A stretch of 64,000 nucleotides of DNA from the NCBI GenBank assembly GCA_902795275.1, contig CADBKQ010000006.1, positions 62,001-126,000 on the forward strand. Reading direction: 5' to 3'. The stretch comes from an uncultured Eubacteriales bacterium. GTDB taxonomy: Bacteria > Bacillota > Clostridia > Christensenellales > Aristaeellaceae. A model generated the notes under the pieces. It saw only the letters and a list, made by a program, of their open reading frames with translations. It was not told the DNA's origin and did no database searches. Within the stretch, counting starts at the first letter, position 1. The number at the start of each line of letters is the position of its first letter. Shown one piece after another: positions 1-8,372 of this stretch. The position numbers and the translations under genes are program-made.

Positions 1-208
1 GCTCGATCAGCGCCGCGGTTTCCGCCGCGCGGAACAGCGGTTCCCCCAGGGATTCAAACACTTCGTTCACCGTTTGCAGCCCCAGCATTTCACAGACGCG
101 CTCGTCCGTGTCCATAAAGCGCCAGTTCAAATTCTGCGCCAGCCGACGGCCCAGGCTGGTCTTCCCGGCCCCGGCCATACCGACCAAAAAAATATGCATC
201 TGAATCAT
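1..208 (-). CDS. aroK: Shikimate kinase, partial (runs off left edge)
   Basis: Shikimate kinase phosphorylates shikimate with ATP in the cytosolic chorismate pathway. The visible N-terminal 69 residues begin MIQMHIFLVG. They carry a P-loop GMAGAGKT at about residues 10-17 and the DTD shikimate-binding motif at about 33-35, followed by the expected R and E positions (FRAAETAAL). The ATG at 208 is preceded by a GAGGGGG ribosome binding site about 7 nt upstream. The C-terminal two thirds, including the lid region, lie outside the window. The family call is firm; nothing can be said about the missing part. Confidence 0.9.
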   Translation of the reverse strand, partial: MIQMHIFLVGMAGAGKTSLGRRLAQNLNWRFMDTDERVCEMLGLQTVNEVFESLGEPLFRAAETAALIE

Positions 209-271
209 GGTGCATCCCCCTCGCGCTTTTCCGTGCGGAGTCCAATCATACAACGTCCTTCTCTATTGTTT

Positions 272-300
272 ATCATAGCATATCAAACGAAAATTTGCAA
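272..300 (-). promoter_or_regulatory. Sigma-A type promoter for aroK
   Basis: Read on the minus strand: -35 TTGCAA, 17-nt spacer, -10 TATGAT with an upstream TG (extended -10). It ends about 60 nt before the aroK start. Confidence 0.6.
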
Positions 301-397
301 GCGACGGCCCTGCAATTCTATCATATTCGATGATCATTTCTTCGCATTTTTGTATGTTTTCCCGATTTTTGGGGATCATGCAACCGAGGTGATCAGC

Positions 398-514
398 ATG
401 GAAAAGCAAAAAACGCCGGTGTCTCTCTCCTCGCCCGAAGGGAAAAAGCGCCTGTTTACTTGTCCGGGCAGGAAAAAAAGCATGCGCGGAAGCCTCCGGG
501 AATACCGGAACTGA
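398..514 (+). CDS. Possible small basic protein, 38 aa
   Basis: A short reading frame starting at ATG 398, with GAGGTG about 7 nt upstream. It encodes 38 residues rich in Lys/Arg/Ser (MEKQKTPVSLSSPEGKKR...). It lies in the roughly 370-nt gap between aroK and spoIIID. I recognise no family, and the ribosome binding site is the only positive evidence. It could equally be chance; the rest of this gap shows only the aroK promoter and AT-rich sequence. Confidence 0.2.
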   Translation: MEKQKTPVSLSSPEGKKRLFTCPGRKKSMRGSLREYRN

Positions 515-578
515 TTCCGCAAAATAAGCATCACGCCCCTTCCTCGCGCATAGGATGGCGCGAAGGGAGGCGTGATGG

Positions 579-866
579 ATGCGGGAGGAGATTGAACGCC
601 GTTGTATCAGCCTGGCAAAGTATATTGTGCGAACCGGGGCCACCGTGCGGCAGGCTGCAGGCGCGTTCGGCATGAGTAAAAGCTCTGTGCATAAGGATAT
701 GCACGAACGCCTGCGCCCCGTTCATCCGGGCCTGTACGCGGAAGTCCGGGAAATCCTGGATTACCACCACGCCGTGCGGCACCTGCGCGGCGGCGAGGCC
801 ACCCGGGCGCGGTGGAAGGCCATCCGGGAAAGCGCGCCGGACGGGAAAGGTCAAACGCCGCGCTGA
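579..866 (+). CDS. spoIIID: Sporulation transcription factor SpoIIID
   Basis: SpoIIID is a small DNA-binding protein that activates and represses mother-cell genes after sigma-E during sporulation. The 95-residue product matches the usual length of about 85-95. It has the characteristic core: KYIV at about 14-17, a helix-turn-helix spanning GATVRQAAGAFGMSKSSVHKD, then EILDYHHAVRHLRGGEAT. ATG 579 is chosen because AAGGGAGG lies 8 nt upstream and an in-frame stop precedes it. Its last 16 nt overlap the 3' end of the convergent gene at 851-2608. It shows that the organism is, or descends from, a spore former. Confidence 0.95.
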   Translation: MREEIERRCISLAKYIVRTGATVRQAAGAFGMSKSSVHKDMHERLRPVHPGLYAEVREILDYHHAVRHLRGGEATRARWKAIRESAPDGKGQTPR

Positions 867-2608
867 ACGGTATAAAGCATAAACTGTCCCGGGAGCACGG
901 GCAGCTCGAACACGGCTTCGTTTCCCTCCCGGTACAGCGGTTCAATGGGCTGCTTGCGGCCGGGAACGGTCAGCGCCGCCGCGTCTGCCGCGTGTACCCG
1001 GACCACATCCCGCTGTACGCCCTCCATCACGTAGGGATAGAGGATGAAGCTGCCGTTGTCGTACACGAACAGGCTGACCCGGGCGGGGCCTTCCAGCCAT
1101 ACGCCATTCACCGGGAACGCCTGGCGGATGCGGTTGAGAGCCGGGGCGGGGATGCGGTAAAGATCCGGGAACGCGTCGGGCACGGCCAGCGTCCACAGAC
1201 GCCCGCCGCAGTAATCGTCCCGCAGCAGGATGCCGTAGCTTTCCTCGTCATGTACGCCTTTCACCACGGCCCAGGTCGCGTTGTTGCGGAACTCCGCCAC
1301 GGGGATGGTGACGGGCTTCGTCCCCGCGGGATACAGGCAGCCGCGGCGATGGGCTTCCTCCACTCGGTAGGAATCCACCTGAACCCGGCGTCCCCGCAGC
1401 CGGACGGAAGTGAGCCTCTCAATGCCTCTCCCCTGTACGGCTTCCAGGAAGCCGGTGGTCACGATGGCGTCGCGGCCGGTTTCCCGCAGCCACTTTTCCA
1501 GCTTGTCCACGATCTCGGGATCGTAAGCGGAGGAACGGGTGAGCAGCATTTGCCGGGCGTTCTCCGGGAAGTAAGGGGTACACACGACCGGCAGGCCCAC
1601 CATGCCCAGGAAGTCCTGCACGTTGTCCTCACCCTGGCTGTTGTCGGGCAGGTAGCAGGGAATGCCAACCGGGTTCCCGGCGTGATCCAGCACATCGTCC
1701 AGCTTATCCAGCTGCACCCCCAGAGCCGCGGCGTACATGCTGTCCCGCTCCGCCAGGGACTGGAAGCAGAACAGCATCAGTTCCTTCGGCTTGGAAAAGG
1801 CGGTCAGGTACGCCTGCTCCAGGTAATGCTCGGTGATGTGGGTGTCGAAGGTGTCGAACCAGCCGCCGCCGTTGTGCCCCGGCCACATGCTTTCAAAGTA
1901 GGTCATCAGGGAAAAGCTCAGGTACCGGGGCAGGTGCTGGTCGGTGGTCACAGGGTCGCGGGTCTCGGTGCCGGTGTAGATCCTGTCGAACATCTTCCGC
2001 TGGTCGGCGGGATTGTAGCCCGTTTCCTGGTAGCTCTCCGCCCAGTTGGGGTATTTGATGGTGATGCGGCAGTTGGGGTTTGCTTGCTTCGCGGGGCCGA
2101 TGATGTCCTCCCGGCTCACCCGGCGCATCAGGTCCAGCCGGTACTGCTGCCAGCTGCCGTCCGTGACGCCGTGGGCGCGGTTGAAGGCTTCCTTCTCCCG
2201 CACGCAGTCCGGACACATGCAGTTGGTGAAAAAGAAATCGTCGATGATGAACTCGTCAAACTGAGCGCCGATGAAGGCGCTCACCTCCCGCAGCTTTTGC
2301 CGCATGGCGGGCTCGTTGTAGCACAGGGTATCGAACAGCCGGGCCTTCGGCTTGCAGCCTTCCGGCGTGCGCATCACGGTGGTCAGCCCGCCCGCCACGC
2401 GCACGCCCCGGCGTTCAAACGCCTCCCTGCACAGGGCCACCTGCTCCGGCGAGGCCAGCTCCGCCCGGAAGGGCTCCAGGTACACCTTGTCCAGCCGCAG
2501 ATGCTTCATCATGAAATCCAGCTGCTTTTCCAGCCGTTCTTTGGTGATGTTGGCCGTGGCATGGGCCACAAAATAGGTGGTGAGCGTAAAATTCCGGTAG
2601 TTTCCCAT
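851..2608 (-). CDS. TIM-barrel-like protein of unknown function, 585 aa
   Basis: No signal peptide, so probably cytosolic. The N-terminal 350 residues look like a glycosidase-type (beta/alpha)8 barrel: TTYFVAHATANIT, a DDFFFTNC segment with CxxC at about 132-135 (CMCPDC), then TETRDPVTTDQH and GGGWFDTFDTH. The C-terminal 150 residues are beta-rich. It resembles uncharacterised carbohydrate-active proteins of gut Clostridia, but I cannot name the family or a catalytic pair. ATG 2608 has AAAGGAG about 8 nt upstream and a near-perfect promoter at 2664-2692. The gene is monocistronic and convergent with spoIIID. Function is not assigned. Confidence 0.75.
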   Translation of the reverse strand: MGNYRNFTLTTYFVAHATANITKERLEKQLDFMMKHLRLDKVYLEPFRAELASPEQVALCREAFERRGVRVAGGLTTVMRTPEGCKPKARLFDTLCYNEPAMRQKLREVSAFIGAQFDEFIIDDFFFTNCMCPDCVREKEAFNRAHGVTDGSWQQYRLDLMRRVSREDIIGPAKQANPNCRITIKYPNWAESYQETGYNPADQRKMFDRIYTGTETRDPVTTDQHLPRYLSFSLMTYFESMWPGHNGGGWFDTFDTHITEHYLEQAYLTAFSKPKELMLFCFQSLAERDSMYAAALGVQLDKLDDVLDHAGNPVGIPCYLPDNSQGEDNVQDFLGMVGLPVVCTPYFPENARQMLLTRSSAYDPEIVDKLEKWLRETGRDAIVTTGFLEAVQGRGIERLTSVRLRGRRVQVDSYRVEEAHRRGCLYPAGTKPVTIPVAEFRNNATWAVVKGVHDEESYGILLRDDYCGGRLWTLAVPDAFPDLYRIPAPALNRIRQAFPVNGVWLEGPARVSLFVYDNGSFILYPYVMEGVQRDVVRVHAADAAALTVPGRKQPIEPLYREGNEAVFELPVLPGQFMLYTVQRGV

Positions 2609-2663
2609 TTTCTTCTGCTCCTTTACCGTTTTTGTTTTTGATCGTTATGTCCGCTTTATGTGC

Positions 2664-2692
2664 AGTATAGCATAACGGATTGCTCCTGTCAA
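2664..2692 (-). promoter_or_regulatory. Consensus sigma-A promoter for the 851-2608 gene
   Basis: On the minus strand: perfect -35 TTGACA, 17-nt spacer, -10 TATACT. The transcript would start about 50 nt before the ATG at 2608. Confidence 0.8.
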
Positions 2693-2737
2693 ATATTTCT
2701 ATTTTTGCGCGCTGAATACGGCCAGAACACCCGCATC

Positions 2738-2770
2738 AAAAAAGAGGCTGCTCCGAACGGAACAGCCTCC
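2738..2770 (-). terminator. Rho-independent terminator after the M16 protease gene
   Basis: On the minus strand, GAGGCTGTTCCG pairs with CGGAGCAGCCTC around a short loop, with one mismatch. A run of T follows. It sits about 20 nt past the stop at 2788. Confidence 0.8.
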
Positions 2771-2787
2771 TTGTTTTGTTATGTTAC

Positions 2788-5700
2788 TTACTGCGCCTGG
2801 TTAAAGAGCTGGAAGAACAGATCCGCCAGGTCGCCGCGGGGCACCACCGCGTCCGGGGTATCGGTGGAGATCGGAGCGCCGATGGCGTTCAGCAGCTGGC
2901 AGAGGAAGGCCTCGGTCAGGTCCGCTTCCAGATCCTCATCCGCGGAGAGGACACCGGCCTGGGACAGCCACGCGCGGGCATCTTCGGGCGCGTTGGGCGC
3001 TCCGCCCAGGCCCGCGTACAGACCGGCGAGCAGATCGCCCACCGTGGCGGTTTCGTCGATGCCGAAGGCGTCTTCCGCCTTGGGAGCCATCAGGCCATTC
3101 TCAAAGGCGAAGCGCACGGCGTCGTAGTGTTCGCTGCCCTCCGCCGCGTCGGTGAATTCCACCTGGGAGGTGTCCTTGGCGTTGAAGGGGTTCAGGATGA
3201 CTTCATAGAGATCGGCGTTTTCGTTGATGGCGGCGGCGCTGCCGGCGGTGGAGCGCGCGCCGTTCTCCCAGGCCTTGCGGAAGGTTTCAGCGGCGGCCTT
3301 TACGGTTTCGGGCGTGACCGCTTTCAGCTGGCGCATATAGTCCAGGTTCCGATCCAGCTTTTTCCCGACCAGGACATCCTCAAGGACGGACACAGCGCCG
3401 GTCAGTTCGCCCGCGGGCTTGGCCAGGCTGGAATACGAGCTCATGATGTAGCCGTCCAGGGTTTCCTGATCCACATCCATTTCGGCGATCTTGTCCGGCA
3501 GGGAAGCGTACACGTCGAAGGTGTCCTTCACGTTGGGGTCGCGGTAGGAAATCAGGTACAGGGAGCCGTTGTCCATCACGCCGCTCACGGGGGTGTAAAC
3601 GCCCATCTGGTCGCGCAGGATGGGCACGAGCAGTTTGTCGCCCACCAGCGCGCAGATGGCGGACAGGCCCGCGTCGTAATCCTCCACACCGATGTCGTCG
3701 GCGGTGGCGATCACGTTGTTGAACTGCACGTTGCCGTCGATGATCAGGGCTTCACGCTGGCTGGGGATGGGCAGGTCATATGCCACGGCCTCCCGCTCCA
3801 CATGATCCAGCTTCGCCAGGAAGGCGTCGGCCAGGGGACGGTTCAGGGCAATGCTGTTTTCGTTGCCCGCGAAGCAGGCCACGGCCCCGGCGCTGTTGGC
3901 GAAGAAGGACTGCACAGCCTCAAAGTGTTTGGTCACTTCTTCGGGCTGCTCGTTCAGCATGGTTTCCAGGTTTTCCAGGAAAGCGTAGTACTCCAGGAAG
4001 TTCATATAGCTGTAGTAGCGATAGAAGGGATACCGGTCGGCCAGGCCGCGGAACCACATGATCTGGTAAGCGCCGCTGTTGATGGTGGCGCGGACGGAGG
4101 TCTTCTGGGCCTGCACCTGCTCGGCCAGCTTCTGCGTGTCGTCGAAGCGGGTGTGGAAGAGCAGCTCTTCCATCAGGTCGTAGCCGGCGGCCAGGTCGTC
4201 GTCCAGGGCGTACCATTCGGCCACCACGTAGGGATGAATGGTGTCCTTCATGTCGCCGCCGTTGACGCCGGTGGTCTTGTCGTACAGGTAGCGGCTGATG
4301 AGCACGTCCAGTTCTTCCTTGGTGTGCTTGTCGGTGTCCAATTGTCCCAGCAGGCGGGTGTAGAGGCGCATCCAGTGGATGTCCTCCTGGGGCAGGGCGG
4401 AGGCGTCCAGGTTGAGGGACACATAGCCGATGCCGTCCACGCCGGCGGGCACTTCGATGTGGCGGATACCGGATTCATCGGTAAAGTCGTTCACGGTGTA
4501 AGCCTTGATTTCTTCCGGCAGGCTTTCCACAGTGACGGCCTTGATCTTCGCCATCAGTTCGGAGGTGTCCTCGTTCTTGGGAGCGGCGTTGGTTTCATCC
4601 ACGATGGCCTGCAGCTCTTCCTGGGTCATGCCGGCTTTGATTTCCGCCAGCTTTTCCTTCAGGGCCGCGTCCACCTTTTCCTTTTCGCCGGGGGCGGGAT
4701 AGGTGGTGCTGAGGGTGTAGAGGGGCGCGTCCGCCAGCCACTTGGCGACGGTTTCCTTCAGCAGCCCCTGCTGGTTCTCCTCGTCGATTTTGGACAGGCC
4801 GGCGACGTAATCCGCATAAGCAAAGGGATCGCCGCTGACAGCAAATTGATACGCAAAGTTATATACAACGCCTTCCACGGGGTTGCCGTTTTCGGGGGCC
4901 AGCTTGGTGGAAATGTTCAGGCTGGTCATGGCGCTGTCCACCATGTCCTGGGGGAAGCCGTTTTCAGCCACGGCTTTGAGCGCATCGTCCACCAGGGCTT
5001 TGAGCTGTTCCGCGTCGCCCTGGTTCATGCCGGTCGCCTGGAAGAGAATGGCGTCGTCCGGCCCGGCCACTTCGCGGCCGCAGCCCAGGGAACCGGCGGG
5101 GAAGGCTTTCTTGAAGCTCTGGCTGAGCACGGAGCCCGGTTCGTTCAGCAGGGAGCACGCATGGTCGACCAGGTCTTCCTGCGCCGTGTCGCCCTTCATG
5201 CCGGGCAGGAGGATATAATAGTTGATGACGGTCTGATTGGTCACGTCGGTGCCTTCCGCCATGGGGAAGGCGAATTCGGTCACCACAGGCTCGGTGATGG
5301 GGGTGTAGCCGCTGTCCTCAAAGACGAATTCCGCCTTTTCATAGGGAGCGAAGGCTTCATCCAGCAGGGCCAGGAACGCGGTGTAGTCCTCAAACTGTCC
5401 GTACAGGAGCGCAAAGCAGTTGGAGGGATGATAGAATTTATCGTGGAAGCTCTTCACGTCTTCCCAGGTCATTTCCGGGATCACTTCGGGCACGCCGCCT
5501 TGATCGAAGGCCAGAGCGGAGCCGGGGAAGGTGATGCCGTTGGCGTTATCCAGCGCCTTGCGCGCGAGGGTCATAGCGCCCTGCATTTCGGAATACACCA
5601 CGCCCTCATAGGTCATCTCGCCGTCCAGTTCGGGCAGGTTGTAATGCCAGGCCTGGGTTTTGAAGATGCTCTCATCGTGCATGATGAGGGGATGGAAGCA

Positions 5701-6177
5701 GGAGTCGATGTAGTAATCGGCCAGGTGCAGCAGCTGTTCCTCTGACAGGGAAGCCAGGGGGTACGAGGTGCAGGCGTCGAAGGTGTGGGCGTTGATGTAC
5801 GTGTTGTAGGTCTGATAGCTGACGTTGAAGAACAGGGACGTGGCGGGATACTTGTCCGACCCAAAGATGGTGGCGTGCTCAAACACATGGGGCAGGCCGG
5901 TGTTGTCCAGGGGCCGGGTGGGGAAGGTCAGCTGGAACGCCCGGTTGGTGTCCTCGTTGGCGATCCACAGCAGCTTGCCGCCGGTTTTCTGGTGCTCGAA
6001 CAGCACCAGGTCCGCGCCGACCAGCGGGAAATCGCGGATCTCTTTCACTTCAAAGCCGTTCACCACGTCGCCGATGTTCGGCAGGGCGTCGGTTTCCTGG
6101 GGCAGCGCTTCCGCCAGGCCCGGGACGCAGGAGAGCATCAGGGCCAGTACAAGCAGAAAAGACAGGGTCTTTTTCAT
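2788..6177 (-). CDS. Secreted M16C-family zinc metalloprotease (PreP-like)
   Basis: About 1129 residues, close to presequence-protease/PreP enzymes, which degrade peptides inside a clam-shell chamber. ATG 6177 is preferred over the longer frame from 6267 because AGGAGG lies 5 nt upstream and a signal peptide follows at once (MKKTLSFLLVLALML, cut near GLAEA). The zinc site HVFEH lies at about residues 97-101, with the third ligand in GVVYSEMQG. Four M16 domains are expected; the second half ends in IPSQREALIIDGN-type sequence. The last 110 residues look like one or two degenerate S-layer homology repeats (FAFENGLMAPK, ATVGDLLAGLYAG), suggesting cell-wall attachment. It is monocistronic with its own promoter and terminator. 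Confidence 0.88.
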   Translation of the reverse strand: MKKTLSFLLVLALMLSCVPGLAEALPQETDALPNIGDVVNGFEVKEIRDFPLVGADLVLFEHQKTGGKLLWIANEDTNRAFQLTFPTRPLDNTGLPHVFEHATIFGSDKYPATSLFFNVSYQTYNTYINAHTFDACTSYPLASLSEEQLLHLADYYIDSCFHPLIMHDESIFKTQAWHYNLPELDGEMTYEGVVYSEMQGAMTLARKALDNANGITFPGSALAFDQGGVPEVIPEMTWEDVKSFHDKFYHPSNCFALLYGQFEDYTAFLALLDEAFAPYEKAEFVFEDSGYTPITEPVVTEFAFPMAEGTDVTNQTVINYYILLPGMKGDTAQEDLVDHACSLLNEPGSVLSQSFKKAFPAGSLGCGREVAGPDDAILFQATGMNQGDAEQLKALVDDALKAVAENGFPQDMVDSAMTSLNISTKLAPENGNPVEGVVYNFAYQFAVSGDPFAYADYVAGLSKIDEENQQGLLKETVAKWLADAPLYTLSTTYPAPGEKEKVDAALKEKLAEIKAGMTQEELQAIVDETNAAPKNEDTSELMAKIKAVTVESLPEEIKAYTVNDFTDESGIRHIEVPAGVDGIGYVSLNLDASALPQEDIHWMRLYTRLLGQLDTDKHTKEELDVLISRYLYDKTTGVNGGDMKDTIHPYVVAEWYALDDDLAAGYDLMEELLFHTRFDDTQKLAEQVQAQKTSVRATINSGAYQIMWFRGLADRYPFYRYYSYMNFLEYYAFLENLETMLNEQPEEVTKHFEAVQSFFANSAGAVACFAGNENSIALNRPLADAFLAKLDHVEREAVAYDLPIPSQREALIIDGNVQFNNVIATADDIGVEDYDAGLSAICALVGDKLLVPILRDQMGVYTPVSGVMDNGSLYLISYRDPNVKDTFDVYASLPDKIAEMDVDQETLDGYIMSSYSSLAKPAGELTGAVSVLEDVLVGKKLDRNLDYMRQLKAVTPETVKAAAETFRKAWENGARSTAGSAAAINENADLYEVILNPFNAKDTSQVEFTDAAEGSEHYDAVRFAFENGLMAPKAEDAFGIDETATVGDLLAGLYAGLGGAPNAPEDARAWLSQAGVLSADEDLEADLTEAFLCQLLNAIGAPISTDTPDAVVPRGDLADLFFQLFNQAQ

Positions 6178-6210
6178 AGGGGCCTCCTTTGAATGTATTT
6201 TTTCCAACCG

Positions 6211-6239
6211 ATTATAGCACAAGTCCGCAAAAATGTCAT
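6211..6239 (-). promoter_or_regulatory. Promoter for the M16 protease gene
   Basis: On the minus strand: -35 ATGACA, 17-nt spacer, -10 TATAAT with a TGC extension just upstream. It lies 34 nt before the ATG at 6177. Confidence 0.65.
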
Positions 6240-6292
6240 CCTGTTTTCTTCTTGGCTTCCGCCCCATATCTGATCAAAATGAGCAAAACCGG

Positions 6293-6321
6293 TTGCCATT
6301 CCCCGGATTTTATGGTAGACT
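6293..6321 (+). promoter_or_regulatory. Candidate promoter for the QueT-type transporter
   Basis: -35 TTGCCA, 17-nt spacer, -10 TAGACT preceded by TGG. It gives an mRNA leader of roughly 110 nt before the ATG at 6438. Confidence 0.45.
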
Positions 6322-6388
6322 TTCACCTTGTCGACTGTTTTCGGCACGAGAGCGGCGCACGGGTCCAAACCGGGTTGCCGTTCCAGAA

Positions 6389-6418
6389 TGGATGCGCGCC
6401 GGCCCAAGCCGGCCATCC
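6389..6418 (+). promoter_or_regulatory. Leader hairpin upstream of the QueT-type gene
   Basis: GGATG (6390-6394) pairs with CATCC (6414-6418), and GCCGGC (6398-6403) with GCCGGC (6408-6413) around a CCAA loop, leaving a CGC bulge. The stem ends 5 nt before the ribosome binding site AAAGGAG. QueT genes are often under preQ1 riboswitches, but I cannot match a known preQ1 class consensus here. It could be part of an expression platform or an unrelated structure. Confidence 0.4.
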
Positions 6419-6437
6419 GAAGAAAGGAGCTTTTGAC

Positions 6438-6920
6438 ATGGAGAAGAATGCGTTCAATGTCAAAACCTTGACCACGGGCGGAGCCATCGCCGCGCTGTAT
6501 GTGGTGCTGACTCTGGTGGCGCAGGCGTTCGGCCTGGCCAGCGGAGCCATTCAGGTCCGCCTTTCCGAAGCGCTCACGATCCTGCCTTGCTTTACCGCCG
6601 CGGCGGTGCCGGGCCTGACGGTGGGCTGTGTGCTGGCGAATCTCATCACGGGATGCGCCCTGTGGGACGTGGTATTCGGCAGCGTGGCCACGCTGCTTGG
6701 CGCCGTCGGCACCTACCTGCTGCGGAAAAAGCCGCTGCTGGCCTGGATCCCGCCGGTGGTGAGCAACGCGGTCATCGTGCCCATTGTGCTGCAAAAGGTC
6801 TACGGCGTGCCCGATTCCTTCTGGTTCCTGATGGCCACGGTAGGCGCGGGCGAAGTGATCACCTGCGGCCTCCTGGGATTGATGCTGTATAAAGCGCTGT
6901 CCAGAACAAAGGTCGTCTGA
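6438..6920 (+). CDS. queT: QueT-family ECF transporter S-component
   Basis: QueT proteins are substrate-binding membrane subunits of energy-coupling factor transporters, thought to import queuosine precursors (preQ1/queuine). The product is 160 residues with about six hydrophobic helices. It contains the family landmarks IQVRLSEALTILP, TVGCVLANLITG and WDVVFGSVATLLGA. ATG 6438 is chosen because AAAGGAG lies 8 nt upstream; the longer open frame starts in non-coding sequence. No ECF ATPase or T-subunit genes are nearby, as is usual for group II S-components sharing one energy module. A strong bidirectional terminator follows. Confidence 0.88.
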   Translation: MEKNAFNVKTLTTGGAIAALYVVLTLVAQAFGLASGAIQVRLSEALTILPCFTAAAVPGLTVGCVLANLITGCALWDVVFGSVATLLGAVGTYLLRKKPLLAWIPPVVSNAVIVPIVLQKVYGVPDSFWFLMATVGAGEVITCGLLGLMLYKALSRTKVV

Positions 6921-6934
6921 GCGCGCCGCATTAT

Positions 6935-6976
6935 AAAAAAGACGAGAACGGAGACAATTCCGTTTTCGTCTTTTTT
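6935..6976. terminator. Bidirectional terminator between queT and the esterase gene
   Basis: AAAAAAGACGAGAACGGA pairs with TCCGTTTTCGTCTTTTTT, giving a stem of about 12 pairs with an A run on one side and a T run on the other. It therefore serves both convergent genes. Confidence 0.9.
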
Positions 6977-6992
6977 GGTTTTGCGCCAGCGT

Positions 6993-8201
6993 TTACTGTT
7001 CGGGCGCGCCGATCATGCGAGCGAAATTATAGAAGCCCAGATACCACACGCCGAAGTCGTGGCCGCCCGGCCCGTATTGCAGCACGAAGTTGTTCTCGTT
7101 CAGCGCGTCCGTCAGGGATGCCAGGTGATCCACGGCGGCATTGGTGCTGGCGAGGGCGATGCCGTCCTCGGTGCCGCAAATGCTGTAGAACACGCGCACA
7201 GGCAGGTCGGGATGCGCGTTGAGGGCGGCGGCGGTGATGGGCGCGGTGTTGGTGGTGGGACAGGCGGAAAACGCGCCGAAAGCGCTGAACACGTCCAGGC
7301 AGCGGCCCAGGCCCAGGTTAATGGTCTGCATCCCGCCCATGGATAGCCCGGCCATGGCGCAGCGGTTGCGGTCGTGAATATCCACGGCATAGCGTTCCGC
7401 CAGCGCGGGCAGCAGGTCGTTTCTCAGCTCCTCGTCGAAGCGGTAGAAGGAGGAATGATCCTCGGTCTTTCCGGCCCGGCCGTTGGGCGTGACCACGATA
7501 AACGGGCGAATCTCGCCGCTGTCGATCAGGTTGTCCATGATCCGCTTCACGCGGGAATCCTCGCCGGTCATGCCCCATTCGTATTCGCTGCCGCCGATGC
7601 CGTGGCAGAGGATGAACAGGTCGTAGGTCTGGGAGGCGTCGTAGCCGTGGGGCAGGTAGACGAACGCGGTTTTCTCATACGGCTCATTATCGTGGAACAG
7701 GTCGTGGGCCTGGTAGGTGAATTTCTCGATGGTTCCGCCATTCTGGCAGGCTTTGGTATATTTGAAAGGCACATTGTCCTCGTATGCCTCGGAACGCTCG
7801 GCGCGAATGGCGGCGTCAATATCGTCCTTGGACGTAAACGCCTGCCAGGACTGGAACGTGCCGCTTCCCTCAAAGGTGAAATACAGGTCATGCACGCCGC
7901 TGAGGCTGACGCTGTAGCGGTATTCCTTGGTAAAGGAATGGAACACGGCGGTGGCGATGGGCTGGCCGTCCATGCTGTCCGCATAGGCGCGGATGGTCAG
8001 TTCGCCGTCCGTCGTGGCCTTGAACCGGAGCACGGACGCGCCTTCCGCGAAGTCCAGCCCGCTGAACGAAATCCACTGGTCAGGCTGGGAAGCGTCCACC
8101 GTCATCAGCGCGGGCACCTCCAGGTAGGGATTGATGGCTTCCGCCTCGGCGAAAGAAAAGGGCAGCAGCAGCGAAAGCAGGGCTGCGAGCCAATGTTTCA
8201 T
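6993..8201 (-). CDS. Secreted CE1-type esterase (feruloyl/acetyl-xylan esterase-like)
   Basis: A 402-residue secreted alpha/beta hydrolase that would remove ester groups from plant cell-wall polysaccharides. A signal peptide (MKHWLAALLSLLLPFSFA) is followed by a beta-rich region at about 25-150 resembling a CBM6/36-like carbohydrate-binding module. The esterase domain follows, with the nucleophile Ser287 in GLSMGG, a likely acid at Asp346 (CGTEDG) and His381 (GGHDFG). The oxyanion-region motif LCHGIGGSEYEW is present. The gene has its own promoter at 8238-8266 and shares a terminator with queT. The exact substrate cannot be read from sequence; feruloyl ester is an inference from the fold and motif pattern. 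Confidence 0.85.
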   Translation of the reverse strand: MKHWLAALLSLLLPFSFAEAEAINPYLEVPALMTVDASQPDQWISFSGLDFAEGASVLRFKATTDGELTIRAYADSMDGQPIATAVFHSFTKEYRYSVSLSGVHDLYFTFEGSGTFQSWQAFTSKDDIDAAIRAERSEAYEDNVPFKYTKACQNGGTIEKFTYQAHDLFHDNEPYEKTAFVYLPHGYDASQTYDLFILCHGIGGSEYEWGMTGEDSRVKRIMDNLIDSGEIRPFIVVTPNGRAGKTEDHSSFYRFDEELRNDLLPALAERYAVDIHDRNRCAMAGLSMGGMQTINLGLGRCLDVFSAFGAFSACPTTNTAPITAAALNAHPDLPVRVFYSICGTEDGIALASTNAAVDHLASLTDALNENNFVLQYGPGGHDFGVWYLGFYNFARMIGAPEQ

Positions 8202-8237
8202 CTTGATTTCCTCCTCATGAAAATGGTTATCCTTTTT

Positions 8238-8266
8238 ATTATATCAAAATCAACCGGCAAAAGCAA
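8238..8266 (-). promoter_or_regulatory. Promoter for the esterase gene
   Basis: On the minus strand: -35 TTGCTT, 17-nt spacer, perfect -10 TATAAT. It lies 37 nt upstream of the ATG at 8201. Confidence 0.7.
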
Positions 8267-8372
8267 TCCTTTCTTTTTCCTCCGGTCGCGCATGAAAGAA
8301 CAAATTGCTGCCGGGATGCGGAGGAAGGCCCAAAGGCTTTCCCCTTGGGAGATTCCTCCGGAAAACGCTCCG

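Noticed and set aside
2776..5745. A 989-residue open frame opposite the M16 protease
   Set aside because: It is a codon-bias shadow of the real gene: biased His/Gly/Val composition, no ribosome binding site, and the opposite strand has a complete protease with signal peptide and catalytic motif. The same applies to other long antisense frames (for example 9630-12143, 19000-21507, 49510-51363).
6389..6418. Known preQ1 riboswitch
   Set aside because: Neither the CTAGCTACACCC-type preQ1-I core nor the COG4708 pattern is present. I therefore list only a hairpin and a finding.
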